Below the pieces are notes generated by a model, which saw nothing but the letters and a program-made list of their open reading frames with translations, made no database searches and was not told the DNA's origin. From Brucella pecoris (GTDB lineage: Bacteria; Pseudomonadota; Alphaproteobacteria; Rhizobiales; Rhizobiaceae), in assembly GCF_006376675.1 (NCBI RefSeq), contig NZ_VEWK01000014.1, forward strand, positions 48,287-112,286: 64,000 nt of DNA, read 5' to 3'. The stretch's first letter is position 1; the number at the start of each line of letters is the position of its first letter. Below are positions 1-9,300 of this stretch, piece after piece. A program made the translations under genes and the position numbers.

Positions 1-681
1 GACCAGTACCCGATCGCAGAAATCGGCAACCAGGTTGAGATCATGGCTGATGAACATCAGCCCCGTGCCTGAACGGCTGACCAGTTCGTCGAGTATAGTT
101 AGAACCTGGCGCCGCACGGTCACATCAAGCGCGGAGGTTGGTTCGTCGGCGATGATCATGTCCGGTTCGGGGATCAGCATCATGGCGATCATCACACGCT
201 GGCCCATGCCGCCAGAAATCTCGTGTGGAAACAGACGCATGACACGCTCGGGATCGCGAATATGCACTGCCTCCAGCATGGCAATTGTTTTCTGTCGTGC
301 TTCGGCCGATTTCACACGATGGTGCAGGCGATAGGCTTCCATGATCTGATCGCCGATACGGATCAGCGGGTTGAGCGAATATTTCGGGTCCTGAAGGATC
401 ATCGAGATACGGTTGCCGCGCACGCTACGCATCTGGCGTTCGCTGGCTGACAACAGGTCAATCTCGCCGAAACGCAGGGCCTTGGCACGGATCTGCGCCG
501 TCTTTGGTGTGAGTTTGAGAATCGAGCGCCCGGTCATCGATTTGCCGGAGCCGGATTCACCCACGATGCCGACTTTTTCGCGCCCAATGGAAAAGCTGAT
601 GCCGCGAACGACATCGATGTTGCGATCAGCACCGGGAAAAGACACCCACAGATCATCGACTTCAAGCAATGGTTTTGTCAT
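1..681 (-). CDS. Dipeptide/oligopeptide ABC importer ATPase (partial, C-terminus beyond left edge)
   Basis: Cytoplasmic ATPase of the peptide importer encoded by the next three genes. The N-terminal 227 codons are present and the frame runs off the left edge. Translation from the ATG at 681 (MTKPLLEVDDLWVSF) shows Walker A GESGSGKS, an ABC signature in HEISGGMGQR, Walker B MIIADEPTSALD and an H-loop FISHDL, which is the DppD/OppD arrangement. The start lies 5 nt after the stop of the DppC-like permease, so it belongs to that operon. Substrate class (peptide) is inferred from the family and from the peptidase neighbours. The C-terminal oligopeptide_trans cap and any second ATPase (DppF) would lie outside the window. 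Confidence 0.9.
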   Translation of the reverse strand, partial: MTKPLLEVDDLWVSFPGADRNIDVVRGISFSIGREKVGIVGESGSGKSMTGRSILKLTPKTAQIRAKALRFGEIDLLSASERQMRSVRGNRISMILQDPKYSLNPLIRIGDQIMEAYRLHHRVKSAEARQKTIAMLEAVHIRDPERVMRLFPHEISGGMGQRVMIAMMLIPEPDMIIADEPTSALDVTVRRQVLTILDELVSRSGTGLMFISHDLNLVADFCDRVLV

Positions 682-686
682 TGATC

Positions 687-1619
687 TTATCCGTTTCTAG
701 GGTCGAGGACATCGCGCAAGCCGTCACCGAACAGGTTGAATGCAAGGCTCGCAAGCAGGATTGCGGTGCCCGGCACAGCGGCAAGCCACCAAGAGGTCAT
801 CATAAATTCACGGCCACTGGACAACATCGCGCCCCATTCCGGGCTCGGCGGCTGTGCACCAAGGCCGAGAAAGCCGAGGCCCGCAGCGGTCAGGATGATC
901 GACGACATATTGAGTGTGATGCGGATCACTACCGAGGGAATGCACATAGGAACGACATGCTTCGCAATCACCCGCATGGTTGAAGCGCCCTGCAGGCGAA
1001 TGGCAGCCACATAATCCGACGAGCGAATGGTCAATGTTTCCGCGCGGGCAAGACGCGCTATCGGCGGCCATGCGGCGAGTGAAATGGCGATGACGGCATT
1101 CTCGATACCCGGCCCGAGTGCTGCGGCAAAGGACAGCGCAAGCACAAGACTGGGAAAAGCGAGAAAGATGTCGACAATGCGCATCAGCGCCGTATCGACC
1201 CAGCCGCCTATATAGCCTGCGGTGGTACCCACGATGAGGCCGATAGGTGCAGCGATGACGGCGGTCAGCGTTACGATGTAGAGTGTGATGCGCGAACCAT
1301 AGACAAGGCGACTGAAAATATCGCGACCCAGTTCGTCTGTACCGAAGAAATGGCCCCATGACGGTGGTTGAAGCCGATTGGCGAGATTGTTGGCACCGAT
1401 GTCGTGTGTTGCGATCAGAGGCGCGAAAATCGCCACCAGAACCAGAAGGACGATGACCGCAAGACCAAAGAGAGCGGATGTGTTGGCCATCAGCTTGAAC
1501 CAGGACCGGCGCAGTTGCTGTATATTGGACTGAAAGGCAGAAGTGGGTACGGGAGCGCTCAGCCAGGCCCGTAGGGAACTGGAAGTTTGCGCCGGCGACG
1601 TGCTGGTGTGCGTGTTCAT
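687..1619 (-). CDS. Dipeptide/oligopeptide ABC permease, DppC type
   Basis: Inner-membrane permease of 310 residues. An N-terminal transmembrane segment (LFGLAVIVLLVLVAIFAPL) is followed by the DppC/OppC landmark FGTDELGRDIFSR, several further hydrophobic spans and the EAA-loop region around YVAAIRLQGASTMRVIAKHV, which docks on the ATPase. The C-terminus FNLFGDGLRDVLDPR is typical of DppC. It sits 10 nt downstream of the DppB-like gene and 5 nt upstream of the ATPase gene. The family call is secure; the exact peptide substrate cannot be read from sequence. Confidence 0.93.
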   Translation of the reverse strand: MNTHTSTSPAQTSSSLRAWLSAPVPTSAFQSNIQQLRRSWFKLMANTSALFGLAVIVLLVLVAIFAPLIATHDIGANNLANRLQPPSWGHFFGTDELGRDIFSRLVYGSRITLYIVTLTAVIAAPIGLIVGTTAGYIGGWVDTALMRIVDIFLAFPSLVLALSFAAALGPGIENAVIAISLAAWPPIARLARAETLTIRSSDYVAAIRLQGASTMRVIAKHVVPMCIPSVVIRITLNMSSIILTAAGLGFLGLGAQPPSPEWGAMLSSGREFMMTSWWLAAVPGTAILLASLAFNLFGDGLRDVLDPRNG

Positions 1620-1629
1620 CGGCAGTTTC

Positions 1630-2706
1630 CTATCGTGTGCGGGGATCGAAGACGCGATACAGAAGATCGCTGATCAGGTTGATACCGACGAACAGAATGC
1701 CGACGATAAGCGTACAGCCGACCACTGCGTTCATGTCACCAGCCAGAAGTGCATTGGTGAGGTAACGCCCGAAGCCCGGCCATGCGAACACCGTCTCGGT
1801 CAGCACCGCACCTTCCAGCAGGAAAGCATAGGACAGCGCCACAACCGTCACGACCTGAACCGCAACATTGCGGAAGGCATGGCCCCAGACGGTACGCGCC
1901 CAGGACAACCCCTTGACGCGTGCAGTGATAATATATTCCTGATTGAGTTGCTCGATCATGAAACCGCGCGTCATGCGGCTGATATAGGCCATCGAGCCGA
2001 ATGCGAGGATCAGCGCGGGCATGATGATATGGCTTACGGCGTTCCCAAAAGCATCCCACTGGCCCTGCATCGCGCTGTCGAGAAGCAGGAAGCCGGTCGT
2101 CGGCTCGACGGAATATTCGTAAATGAAGTCTATCCGACCCGGCCCGCCAATCCAGCCCAGCGTGGCATAGAAAATCAGCAGCGCCATCAAGCCGAGCCAG
2201 AAGTTCGGCGTGGAATAGCCAAGCAAACTGATCATACGCACGGCATGATCCAGAGGCGAATTGCGATACATGGCAGAGAAAACACCGAGCGGAATGCCCA
2301 GCGCGGTTCCGATGACGATAGCCACAGTCGCCAGTTCGATGGTAGCCGGGAAGACGCGCGCAATATCTTCCAGCACCGGACGACCGGAAGTCAGCGCGTT
2401 GCCGAAATCGAACATCAGCGCGTTCTTGAGATAAAGGCCATATTGCACAATCAATGGCTGGTCGAGCCCCAGCTTTCTATACATCGTGTCATAGGCTTCC
2501 TGGGACACATTATCGCCCAGCATCGCGATGACCGGATCAAGCGGCAAAAGGCGGCTGATGAAAAAGGTCAACGTGATCAGTCCCAGAAGCGTAATTGCCA
2601 CTGAAACGACCAGACGCGCGGTGGCGGCGAGAAACTGAAGTACGGGTCCGGCCTCCCGATCGTGGTCCACCGCCTCCACATCTTCAATGATTTCGTGCGT
2701 CGTCAT
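1630..2706 (-). CDS. Dipeptide/oligopeptide ABC permease, DppB type
   Basis: Inner-membrane permease, 358 residues, partner of the DppC-like protein. It has a first membrane span at about residues 30-55, the DppB-type segment LGLDQPLIVQYGLYLKNAL, an EAA-loop around YIITARVKGLSWARTVWGHA and the C-terminal LISDLLYRVFDPR. An in-frame TTG two codons upstream (2712) is possible, but GGGA lies 8 nt before the ATG at 2706, so that start is chosen. It is separated from the binding-protein gene by 135 nt containing a stem-loop, as expected when the binding protein is made in excess over the membrane parts. Confidence 0.92.
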   Translation of the reverse strand: MTTHEIIEDVEAVDHDREAGPVLQFLAATARLVVSVAITLLGLITLTFFISRLLPLDPVIAMLGDNVSQEAYDTMYRKLGLDQPLIVQYGLYLKNALMFDFGNALTSGRPVLEDIARVFPATIELATVAIVIGTALGIPLGVFSAMYRNSPLDHAVRMISLLGYSTPNFWLGLMALLIFYATLGWIGGPGRIDFIYEYSVEPTTGFLLLDSAMQGQWDAFGNAVSHIIMPALILAFGSMAYISRMTRGFMIEQLNQEYIITARVKGLSWARTVWGHAFRNVAVQVVTVVALSYAFLLEGAVLTETVFAWPGFGRYLTNALLAGDMNAVVGCTLIVGILFVGINLISDLLYRVFDPRTR

Positions 2707-2797
2707 CTGCAAATTCCCGAAAGAGAAAAACGGGATGCCCGGTCCGGGTCGCGAAGCGAACCACAGGCGACCATGCGGTCATCCATTGAAACGGTGT

Positions 2798-2831
2798 GCA
2801 CCCAGCCACTTCGAGAGAAGCCGCCGGGTGC
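2798..2831 (-). promoter_or_regulatory. Stem-loop just after the peptide-binding-protein gene
   Basis: GCACCC at 2798-2803 pairs with GGGTGC at 2826-2831. The stem begins about 10 nt downstream of the binding-protein stop codon on the minus strand. No U-run follows, so a 3'-end stabiliser or attenuator that sets the ratio of binding protein to permease is more likely than a full terminator. The role is inferred from position. Confidence 0.4.
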
Positions 2832-2841
2832 GTAATTTCCG

Positions 2842-4458
2842 TTATTTTGCGGCCAGATCGTAGTAGACGCGGAAGCCGTTCCAGCTCCAATTCTTCATGG
2901 TCTTGTTGACACCGGCGACATTGTAAATCTGGAAGATGAAGGCGTGCGGCCCCTTCTCCATCATCTCTTTCTGCAGATCGATATACATCTGCTTGCGCTT
3001 GGCCTCATCCTTCTCGAACAGGGCAGCGTCGACTTCCTTGTTCACGGCTTCGTTGAAATAGCTCGCGCGCCAGCTCGGATACATGGTCTGCTTGGCTTCA
3101 GCCCGGTTGTCGGGATTGAATATCTGACGCGAAGCATTGCCATGCGCGTCCGGAACAGTCGTCTGCCAGCCCATCAGCGAAGTCTGGAACTCACGGCCAC
3201 GGATACGGCTGAACAATTGCGCATTGGCCATGCGTTCGATCTTGATCTTCACACCTATCTTGGCGGCCGCGTCCTGAATACTCTGGGCAATCGGAGCGGC
3301 ATAAGGCGCGGTACTGATGAACATCGTCGTCTCGAAGCCCTTCTCGTAACCGGCTTCCTTCAGCAGTTCGCGAGCCTTTTCGACATCAAGTTTGAAGGGC
3401 TGCCCTTCCTTCTCGTCCAGCGCGCCGAAAGCACCGAGCTGCACGAAACTTGCGCGCGGCACACCGACATTGTTGATGACCGTCTTGCCGAGGCCCTCAT
3501 AGTCAATGAGATAACGCATCGCGAGGCGTACCTTCTCATTGGCGAAGATCGGATCGGCATTATTGAAGTTCCAGTAGAACAGCGAAGGCTTCAGCGAGCG
3601 TGAGGCGGTCACCTTGTCCTGAGTTTCCAGATCGCGCAGATCTTCCGGCGTCAGGTCACGGGCGATGTCGATGTCGCCCTTTTCGAGCAACAGTCGCTGA
3701 GTTCCCGCTTCCGAAACATGGCGGATCAACACCTGCTTGAGCTTCGGCGCTTCACCCCAATAATTGTCGGTCGCCTGGAGGATAACCACTTCAGCCGGGT
3801 TCCACCGCATCAACTTGTAGGGGCCAACACATTCCGACCGGGTGGCTAGATACTTGTTGCCCATGTCGTTATCGACCTGGTTCTGCATCAACACCTTCTG
3901 GTTCAGAAGGCTGGCAACACGGTTGGCGGCGATCGCCGCCAGGATGAGATTGACCGGATAAGGCTTGTCCAGCTTGAAAACGACTGTGTTGTCGTCCGGC
4001 GCCGAAATGGTCTGATCCACATTGTCCTTGGTGAAACCATATTCTGTCAGCGTCGCTGCGTTGCCGAAACCGAGCTTGACCGCGCGCTGGAGCGACCACG
4101 CCATATCACCCGCCGTCGCCTTGTCGCCATTGTCGAACTTCAGGTCATCGCGCATGTGGAATGTGATCTGCAACCCGTCTTGCGACACCTCCCAGCTTTT
4201 GGCAAGTTGCGGCACGATCTTGGTCTCGTCAGCCGGATCGAAATCGACCATGGGATCGCAGATATTCTGGATAATTTCATTGGTCGCGGCTTCGCCGATC
4301 TGCGCCGGATCAAAAGTACTGATAGCGTCAATATTCCAGGCCATGACGAGTGCGTTCGGCGGTGAGGCGGCTTCGGCGGTGAACGTCACGGCGCCCATAC
4401 CGGCGGCAAGCGCGAGCGCCGTGGTGCGGCGCAGGATGGTTGTCTTCTGTTTTTGCAT
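2842..4458 (-). CDS. Periplasmic peptide-binding protein of ABC importer (SBP family 5)
   Basis: Secreted solute-binding protein of 538 residues, DppA/OppA family. The N-terminus has a positively charged stretch (MQKQKTTILRRTT), a hydrophobic core and a cleavage region near AEA-ASPP at about residue 31. Family 5 features include IIQNICDPMVDFDP, the LAKSWEVSQDGLQITFHMRDDLKF block and SECVGPYKL. The start is well supported: AGGGGATAAC precedes the ATG. It is the promoter-proximal gene of the transporter set and lies 80 nt downstream of the M20 amidohydrolase gene, suggesting one larger peptide-utilisation operon. Whether it prefers dipeptides, oligopeptides or another amide cannot be told. Confidence 0.93.
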   Translation of the reverse strand: MQKQKTTILRRTTALALAAGMGAVTFTAEAASPPNALVMAWNIDAISTFDPAQIGEAATNEIIQNICDPMVDFDPADETKIVPQLAKSWEVSQDGLQITFHMRDDLKFDNGDKATAGDMAWSLQRAVKLGFGNAATLTEYGFTKDNVDQTISAPDDNTVVFKLDKPYPVNLILAAIAANRVASLLNQKVLMQNQVDNDMGNKYLATRSECVGPYKLMRWNPAEVVILQATDNYWGEAPKLKQVLIRHVSEAGTQRLLLEKGDIDIARDLTPEDLRDLETQDKVTASRSLKPSLFYWNFNNADPIFANEKVRLAMRYLIDYEGLGKTVINNVGVPRASFVQLGAFGALDEKEGQPFKLDVEKARELLKEAGYEKGFETTMFISTAPYAAPIAQSIQDAAAKIGVKIKIERMANAQLFSRIRGREFQTSLMGWQTTVPDAHGNASRQIFNPDNRAEAKQTMYPSWRASYFNEAVNKEVDAALFEKDEAKRKQMYIDLQKEMMEKGPHAFIFQIYNVAGVNKTMKNWSWNGFRVYYDLAAK

Positions 4459-4538
4459 TGTTATCCCCTTTTATGGTTGGGCATTTTCGAGAGGTGCCGC
4501 GCGCGGACGCAGGGCACGAAATGCATACTCTTAGCCAG

Positions 4539-5963
4539 TCAATCGGCCGGACGCGGCTGCAGCGGCGGATTGACCTCAGGCGGGATCGGGCAGGTATAGG
4601 GCGTCTTTGCCGTGCGAGCTTTGTGATCGGCTTTGGCGTCGTTCATAATCTTCTCATTTTGAAGAACATCGAGTGCCGTGCCCGCCATTACCTTCGCAGC
4701 ATAGACCATGCCCTTATGAGCAGCCGGCATCTTGCCTTGCGCGGTGATCTGCCAGGAATGGCCCGGCGAACCGATGGCGTGCGTTGCCACGCGTGCCTGA
4801 ACAGTCGGCACGACCCAGCTCACATCGCCCAGATCAGTGGAGCCGATCATCGGTACACCCTTCTGTTCGCGCGGCAGCACGTAGTCGCAAAGCGGTTCGT
4901 TTTCCGCCAAAGGCTGGCCGACACGCAGATAGTCGGTTTCGATATCTTCTTTCGAAAGAGTCGTCTGTATCTCCGCTGCAAAGGCACGGTCCGCATCATC
5001 GAACGGCACGCCGCCCAAACGCTCCATGTTCGAATGCATCGCGATTTCCAGTGGCGTATTGCCCAGCAGGTTCGAGACCGCACTCATGATGGAGATATTG
5101 ACGGTTGTTTCCGTCATCATTGCTGCGCCCGCTGCAACCTTCTTCACCCGATCATTGAGGGCGAACATGCCCGGCAGATCAGTGGCGCGGATGGCGTAGC
5201 GCACCTTGGCCTTGGCTTGCACGACGTTCGGCGCGATGCCACCCGCATTGAGATAAGCATAGTGAAGACGGCAATCGGACGGGATATGCTCGCGCAGATA
5301 GTTGCAACCGACACTCATCAGTTCCGCCGCATCCAGAGCCGAACGCCCTAGATGCGGTGCCGCAGCAGCGTGGGAGGCCCTTCCGGTGAATTCGAAATCC
5401 ATCCGGGTATTGGCAAGCGATTGGGCGTCATCGACCTGCGTAAACGAAGCCGGGTGCCAGCAGATGGCAATATCGACATCGTTGAAAGCGCCCGCGCGCG
5501 CCATGAAAGACTTGGCCGCGCCGCCTTCTTCTGCAGGACAGCCATAGTAGCGCACGCGACCCTTCTTGTCGGTCTGTTCCAGCCAATCCTTGACCGCCGT
5601 CGCAGCCAGAATGGCAGCGGAGCCCAGAAGATTGTGGCCGCAACCATGACCATGTCCCGTACCGGGGATCGGGCGCGGCTCTGCTATGCCCGCTTCCTGA
5701 CTAAGGCCCGGCAGCGCATCATATTCGCCAAGAATGGCGATGACTGGTCCGCTCTCACCCGCCTCGCCCATGACAGCAGTGGGAATGCCAGCCACATTCT
5801 CGGTGATACGAAAACCCTGTGCCTTCAACATTTCGGTGTGCTCGGCACAGGACTTGTATTCGGTATAGGCGATCTCGGGCATCCCCCAGACACGATCGCT
5901 CAAGGCTTCAAAATCAGCCTTCTTCGCATCCACTAGATCCCAGATCTCTTCACCATTCTTCAC
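4539..5963 (-). CDS. M20 family amidohydrolase, AbgB-like (aminobenzoyl-glutamate/peptide hydrolase)
   Basis: Cytoplasmic metal-dependent amidohydrolase of 474 residues. Metal-site motifs are visible: ILGEYDALPG, GHGHGCGHNLLG and CPAEEGGAAK with the usual adjacent glutamates, and the dimerisation insert follows. The late segment STDLGDVSWVVPTVQA with GSPGHSWQ is characteristic of the AbgB/HmrA subgroup, which cleaves p-aminobenzoyl-glutamate or dipeptides. The GTG at 5963 is preferred because GGGAGAG lies just upstream; the TTG at 5981 has no ribosome-binding site. It lies between the S9 peptidase gene (23 nt gap) and the peptide-binding protein gene, so an intracellular peptide-cleaving role is likely. 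The exact substrate is unknown. Confidence 0.87.
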   Translation of the reverse strand: MKNGEEIWDLVDAKKADFEALSDRVWGMPEIAYTEYKSCAEHTEMLKAQGFRITENVAGIPTAVMGEAGESGPVIAILGEYDALPGLSQEAGIAEPRPIPGTGHGHGCGHNLLGSAAILAATAVKDWLEQTDKKGRVRYYGCPAEEGGAAKSFMARAGAFNDVDIAICWHPASFTQVDDAQSLANTRMDFEFTGRASHAAAAPHLGRSALDAAELMSVGCNYLREHIPSDCRLHYAYLNAGGIAPNVVQAKAKVRYAIRATDLPGMFALNDRVKKVAAGAAMMTETTVNISIMSAVSNLLGNTPLEIAMHSNMERLGGVPFDDADRAFAAEIQTTLSKEDIETDYLRVGQPLAENEPLCDYVLPREQKGVPMIGSTDLGDVSWVVPTVQARVATHAIGSPGHSWQITAQGKMPAAHKGMVYAAKVMAGTALDVLQNEKIMNDAKADHKARTAKTPYTCPIPPEVNPPLQPRPAD

Positions 5964-5986
5964 GGCGTACTCTCCCAACAATGCTT

Positions 5987-7804
5987 TTAAAGATTCTCGT
6001 CGATGAAACGGGCAAGCGCGCCAAACACGCGGCGACGATTTTCGATACGCGCAAAGCCATGGCCTTCATGCGGCACGCGCAGATATTCGATAGGCTTGCC
6101 GAGGCCGCGTAAGCAGGAATAGACCATCTCGCTCTCGCACGGGGTGACGCGCGGGTCCTCCAGACCATGTGCTATCATCAATGGTGCTGCGATATTTCCG
6201 ATGCTGTTGATGGGTGAGAAACTCTCCAACTCATCACGCATGGTTTCGGCATCACCATATTCAACAGCGCGCAGCTCCTTGCGCCATGGTCCCGTCGTCT
6301 GCAACAAGGTGAGAAAATTGGCGATCCCGTAATATTCGACGCCAAGCTTCCACAGATCGGGATATTCGGTCATGGCCGACAAGACCATGAAACCACCATA
6401 GGAACGACCGAACACACCGATACGGTATGCATCGACATCGCTGCGTGCCGCGACCGCCATGCGCACCGCCTTGAGATCAGCAACGCTGTTCATGCGTAAT
6501 TCGCGATCATCCAGGTGTTGGTAGGCGCGGCCATATCCCGTGCTGCCGCGAATATTTGGCGCGATGACCATGATGCCTTGCGCCAGCATGTACTGAATGT
6601 CCGCACGAAAATCCGGCTTCCACTGGGCTTCAGGACCGCCATGTACGATTATCATCACCGGATAACCATCGAGACCTGCAGCACGCTCCGGCTTGTAGAT
6701 GAAATAGGGAACCTCCAAACCGTCAAAACTTGCAACGCTTGTCACTATCGGTTCGAGGAAAGTCGGTAATTTAACCTTGGCCTTTGGTGCGTCTGTCAGG
6801 CACGTGAAAGCACCGCTTTCAACATCGCAGCGCCAGATGTCGCCCGACGTCGCAGCACCTTCCACAGGCATGATCAGTGACGTGCCATCCGGTGTCCACG
6901 CAACGGAAGCGACCACTGCGTCAACCGGCATTTCAAGCCGTTTGAGTACCGCCCCGTCCCGGCCAATCAGAACCACGTCGTTCCAGCCTTGACGGTTCAG
7001 GACGAGTGCTATCCTGCGCTGATCCGGTGAGATAGCGAGCGCTTCGACATCCTGCCCGTCGAAGGTCGCAAGTTCAGTCAGCGATGCCGCGTCGTGCGGC
7101 TTGACCATGACAGAGAGATATTCGCGTTCCTGATCGGCAATCAGCAGAATGCCGGAGCCGTCCTTGAAGAATTTCGGCGATTGATAGCGTGCCCGTCCTT
7201 CATGCGGCAGGGCATTTTCATAGGTGCCAGTTTCGAGATCGAGGCGACAGAAATCCTGATCCGTCATTGCGCGCTGGCAATCATTGACCAGCAACGACTT
7301 GCCGTCGGGCGCAAAGACGGCGGGCGTGCGCCATCCGATCCCCTCGTAAACGCATTTCGTCTCGCCGGTTGCAACAGTCATCACATGAATATCCATGTGG
7401 AAACGGTCACGATAATTAGCGCCATAGGCGATCTGTGTGCCATCCGGCGACCAGCAACCCCAGGCATGAACCACCGTAGTATCGGTGGTAAGGAGGTGCG
7501 GCTCGCCTTCGGCATTTTGGATCAGCCAGAGCTGATGGCGTTCGTCGCCGCCCCAGTCGGTCGTAATGAGCAGGTCGCGGCTCTTGGGATTGAAGGCAAG
7601 ATTGCCGACCGGTTCCGGCAGATTGGTAAGCTGGCGCGGCGTACCGCCTGCAAGAGGGCGCCCCCAGACCTGCGCCGTGCCGCTTTCATCGCTGAGATAG
7701 ACTAGAAGTTCGCCGTCCGGCGAGACAGCGGGCTTCACCGCCTTGCAGATATCGATGTAGTGCGTCATCGAAAGCGAGGTATCGGCGGCCTTTGTATCGA
7801 ACAT
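5987..7804 (-). CDS. S9 family prolyl oligopeptidase/acylaminoacyl-peptidase-like serine peptidase
   Basis: A 605-residue cytoplasmic serine peptidase with an N-terminal beta-propeller (repeats such as SPDGELLVYLSDESG and SPDGTQIAYGAN) and a C-terminal alpha/beta-hydrolase domain. The nucleophile elbow GRSYGG places the catalytic Ser at about 468; Asp at about 550 (HGLEDPRV) and His at about 582 (HEGHGF) complete the triad. The start is an ATG preceded by AAGGAAAG. The propeller restricts such enzymes to short peptides, which fits its place between a proline iminopeptidase and an M20 hydrolase in a peptide-import cluster. It has no signal peptide. Confidence 0.9.
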   Translation of the reverse strand: MFDTKAADTSLSMTHYIDICKAVKPAVSPDGELLVYLSDESGTAQVWGRPLAGGTPRQLTNLPEPVGNLAFNPKSRDLLITTDWGGDERHQLWLIQNAEGEPHLLTTDTTVVHAWGCWSPDGTQIAYGANYRDRFHMDIHVMTVATGETKCVYEGIGWRTPAVFAPDGKSLLVNDCQRAMTDQDFCRLDLETGTYENALPHEGRARYQSPKFFKDGSGILLIADQEREYLSVMVKPHDAASLTELATFDGQDVEALAISPDQRRIALVLNRQGWNDVVLIGRDGAVLKRLEMPVDAVVASVAWTPDGTSLIMPVEGAATSGDIWRCDVESGAFTCLTDAPKAKVKLPTFLEPIVTSVASFDGLEVPYFIYKPERAAGLDGYPVMIIVHGGPEAQWKPDFRADIQYMLAQGIMVIAPNIRGSTGYGRAYQHLDDRELRMNSVADLKAVRMAVAARSDVDAYRIGVFGRSYGGFMVLSAMTEYPDLWKLGVEYYGIANFLTLLQTTGPWRKELRAVEYGDAETMRDELESFSPINSIGNIAAPLMIAHGLEDPRVTPCESEMVYSCLRGLGKPIEYLRVPHEGHGFARIENRRRVFGALARFIDENL

Positions 7805-7840
7805 CGAACTTTCCTTAATTCCAGATATTGATGAGTGCGC

Positions 7841-8878
7841 TCACGCCAACTGCCGCGCCAGCCGGGCAGAGGCGGCTTCCAACGCATCGACCATTGGGCC
7901 GACCGTCGATTGATGATTGGCAAGTGTGACGATGGTGAATCCGGCCTCCGGCCAGGCTTCCTTGAGTTTCCACGCCGTCATCATCGGCGTCACCATGTCG
8001 TATCTCGCCTGCACGATTTCAGCAGGGAGATGACGAATACGATCGATATTCTCGATGAGATAATTGTCCGGAAGGAAAGCGCGGTTGACGCAATAATGGG
8101 TGAAAATGCGCGATACCGCCAAGGCTGCTTCCGACTTCAGAAGTTTGGCAACATGACTTGCGTCCGGTTCCAAGGTCTGGGTACGCGCCGAAAATCCGCG
8201 CAGGCTCTGGGCCGCAGCCAGTTCCTGCACCAAATCACCTGACGTGAGCCGCTTGTAATAAGCGGCTAGCAGATCACCACGCTCCTCTTCCGGCACGAAT
8301 GCAGCAAATTCCTGCCAGTGATCAGGGAAAACAGCGCGGCAACCATGGAACCACCAGTCTGTGTCATCCTGCCCGCCCAGAAATATGCCGTGCAACCGAA
8401 AGCCGAGGCAGCGCCGCGGATGCGCGACGCCATAGGCAAGCGACAGACACGACCCCCAGGAACCACCTGCCACAAGCCAGCGTTCAATGCCCAATCTCTC
8501 GCGCACGGCTTCAATGTCCGCGATCAGATGCTGTGTGGTGTTTTCAGCAATTTCAGCGACAGGGGTGGAACGTCCCGCGCCGCGCTGATCGAAGGTAATG
8601 ACACGATAGGTGTCGAGATCGAAACTGGCGATCTGCGCGGCCGAGACGCCCGCACCGGGACCGCCGTGCAGAAAGACAGCGGGGATACCTTTCGGATTGC
8701 CATATTCCAAAACGGAAAGCTCATGTATGTCGCTGACTTGCAAACGGAACTCATGCGCCGACTGCGCGGCGCTTGCCGCTCCAACAGCGCCGCTTTTCAG
8801 CTCCGAATCATTGATTTGCTTCGCCTTTTTTTCAGAAGGACAAGACATTTCCTTCGGAACGCGCTTGGCATCCGTCAT
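7841..8878 (-). CDS. pip: Proline iminopeptidase-like alpha/beta hydrolase (S33)
   Basis: A 345-residue S33 peptidase that releases N-terminal residues, typically proline, from short peptides. It shows the oxyanion motif HGGPGAG (71-77), the typical FDQRGAGRS block and the nucleophile elbow GGSWGS with Ser at about 140. About 40 residues precede the catalytic fold and look unstructured; a shorter start at Met11 cannot be excluded, but GGGG lies just before the ATG at 8878. It is 36 nt upstream of the S9 peptidase gene and is probably the first gene of the peptide operon, since 422 nt without a gene lie before it. Confidence 0.87.
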   Translation of the reverse strand: MTDAKRVPKEMSCPSEKKAKQINDSELKSGAVGAASAAQSAHEFRLQVSDIHELSVLEYGNPKGIPAVFLHGGPGAGVSAAQIASFDLDTYRVITFDQRGAGRSTPVAEIAENTTQHLIADIEAVRERLGIERWLVAGGSWGSCLSLAYGVAHPRRCLGFRLHGIFLGGQDDTDWWFHGCRAVFPDHWQEFAAFVPEEERGDLLAAYYKRLTSGDLVQELAAAQSLRGFSARTQTLEPDASHVAKLLKSEAALAVSRIFTHYCVNRAFLPDNYLIENIDRIRHLPAEIVQARYDMVTPMMTAWKLKEAWPEAGFTIVTLANHQSTVGPMVDALEAASARLARQLA

Positions 8879-9300
8879 TCATTTCCCCATTTTTGCGCTC
8901 GTTTGAAAGGCGCGTCAGCCGCCGTTGTTCCAAGCTGATCTTCATGCTTTTTCAAGAGCGTGAAGAAAAACCGGAGAACAACTTCCCTTGACCGGCAGTT
9001 TTGTTATTTGAATTTATAGGCAGCAAATTTATGCGCTGGCTAATGCAATTTTAGACTTGCCATTCCAATTTGGAATAGCGAGGCAAAATCATATACACGA
9101 AGAAATTTTCGGCTCACAGCTTTGCTTCATTCGGATAAAGCTGATCTCACAACACCTGCGAAGAACAGCACTACCGAGCGTCATGGCGAAGAAAAGTAGG
9201 CGTACGAGCCCCGATCACCCAACACGCGTCAACAACCGTCTGAATGAAATGGGCAGACGTTTTCTAGCAAACTCTGCGATCATCGGCGAGCGCTTCGATC
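8879..9300. other. Gene-free stretch, probable promoter of the peptide operon
   Basis: No convincing coding region. The segment is AT-rich around 8990-9110. It contains a perfect palindrome ATTCCAATTTGGAAT (9062-9076, 7-bp arms, 1-nt centre) about 185 bp before the proline iminopeptidase start, a plausible operator for an unidentified regulator. The isoaspartyl peptidase gene ends at its right side without an evident hairpin terminator. Confidence 0.4.
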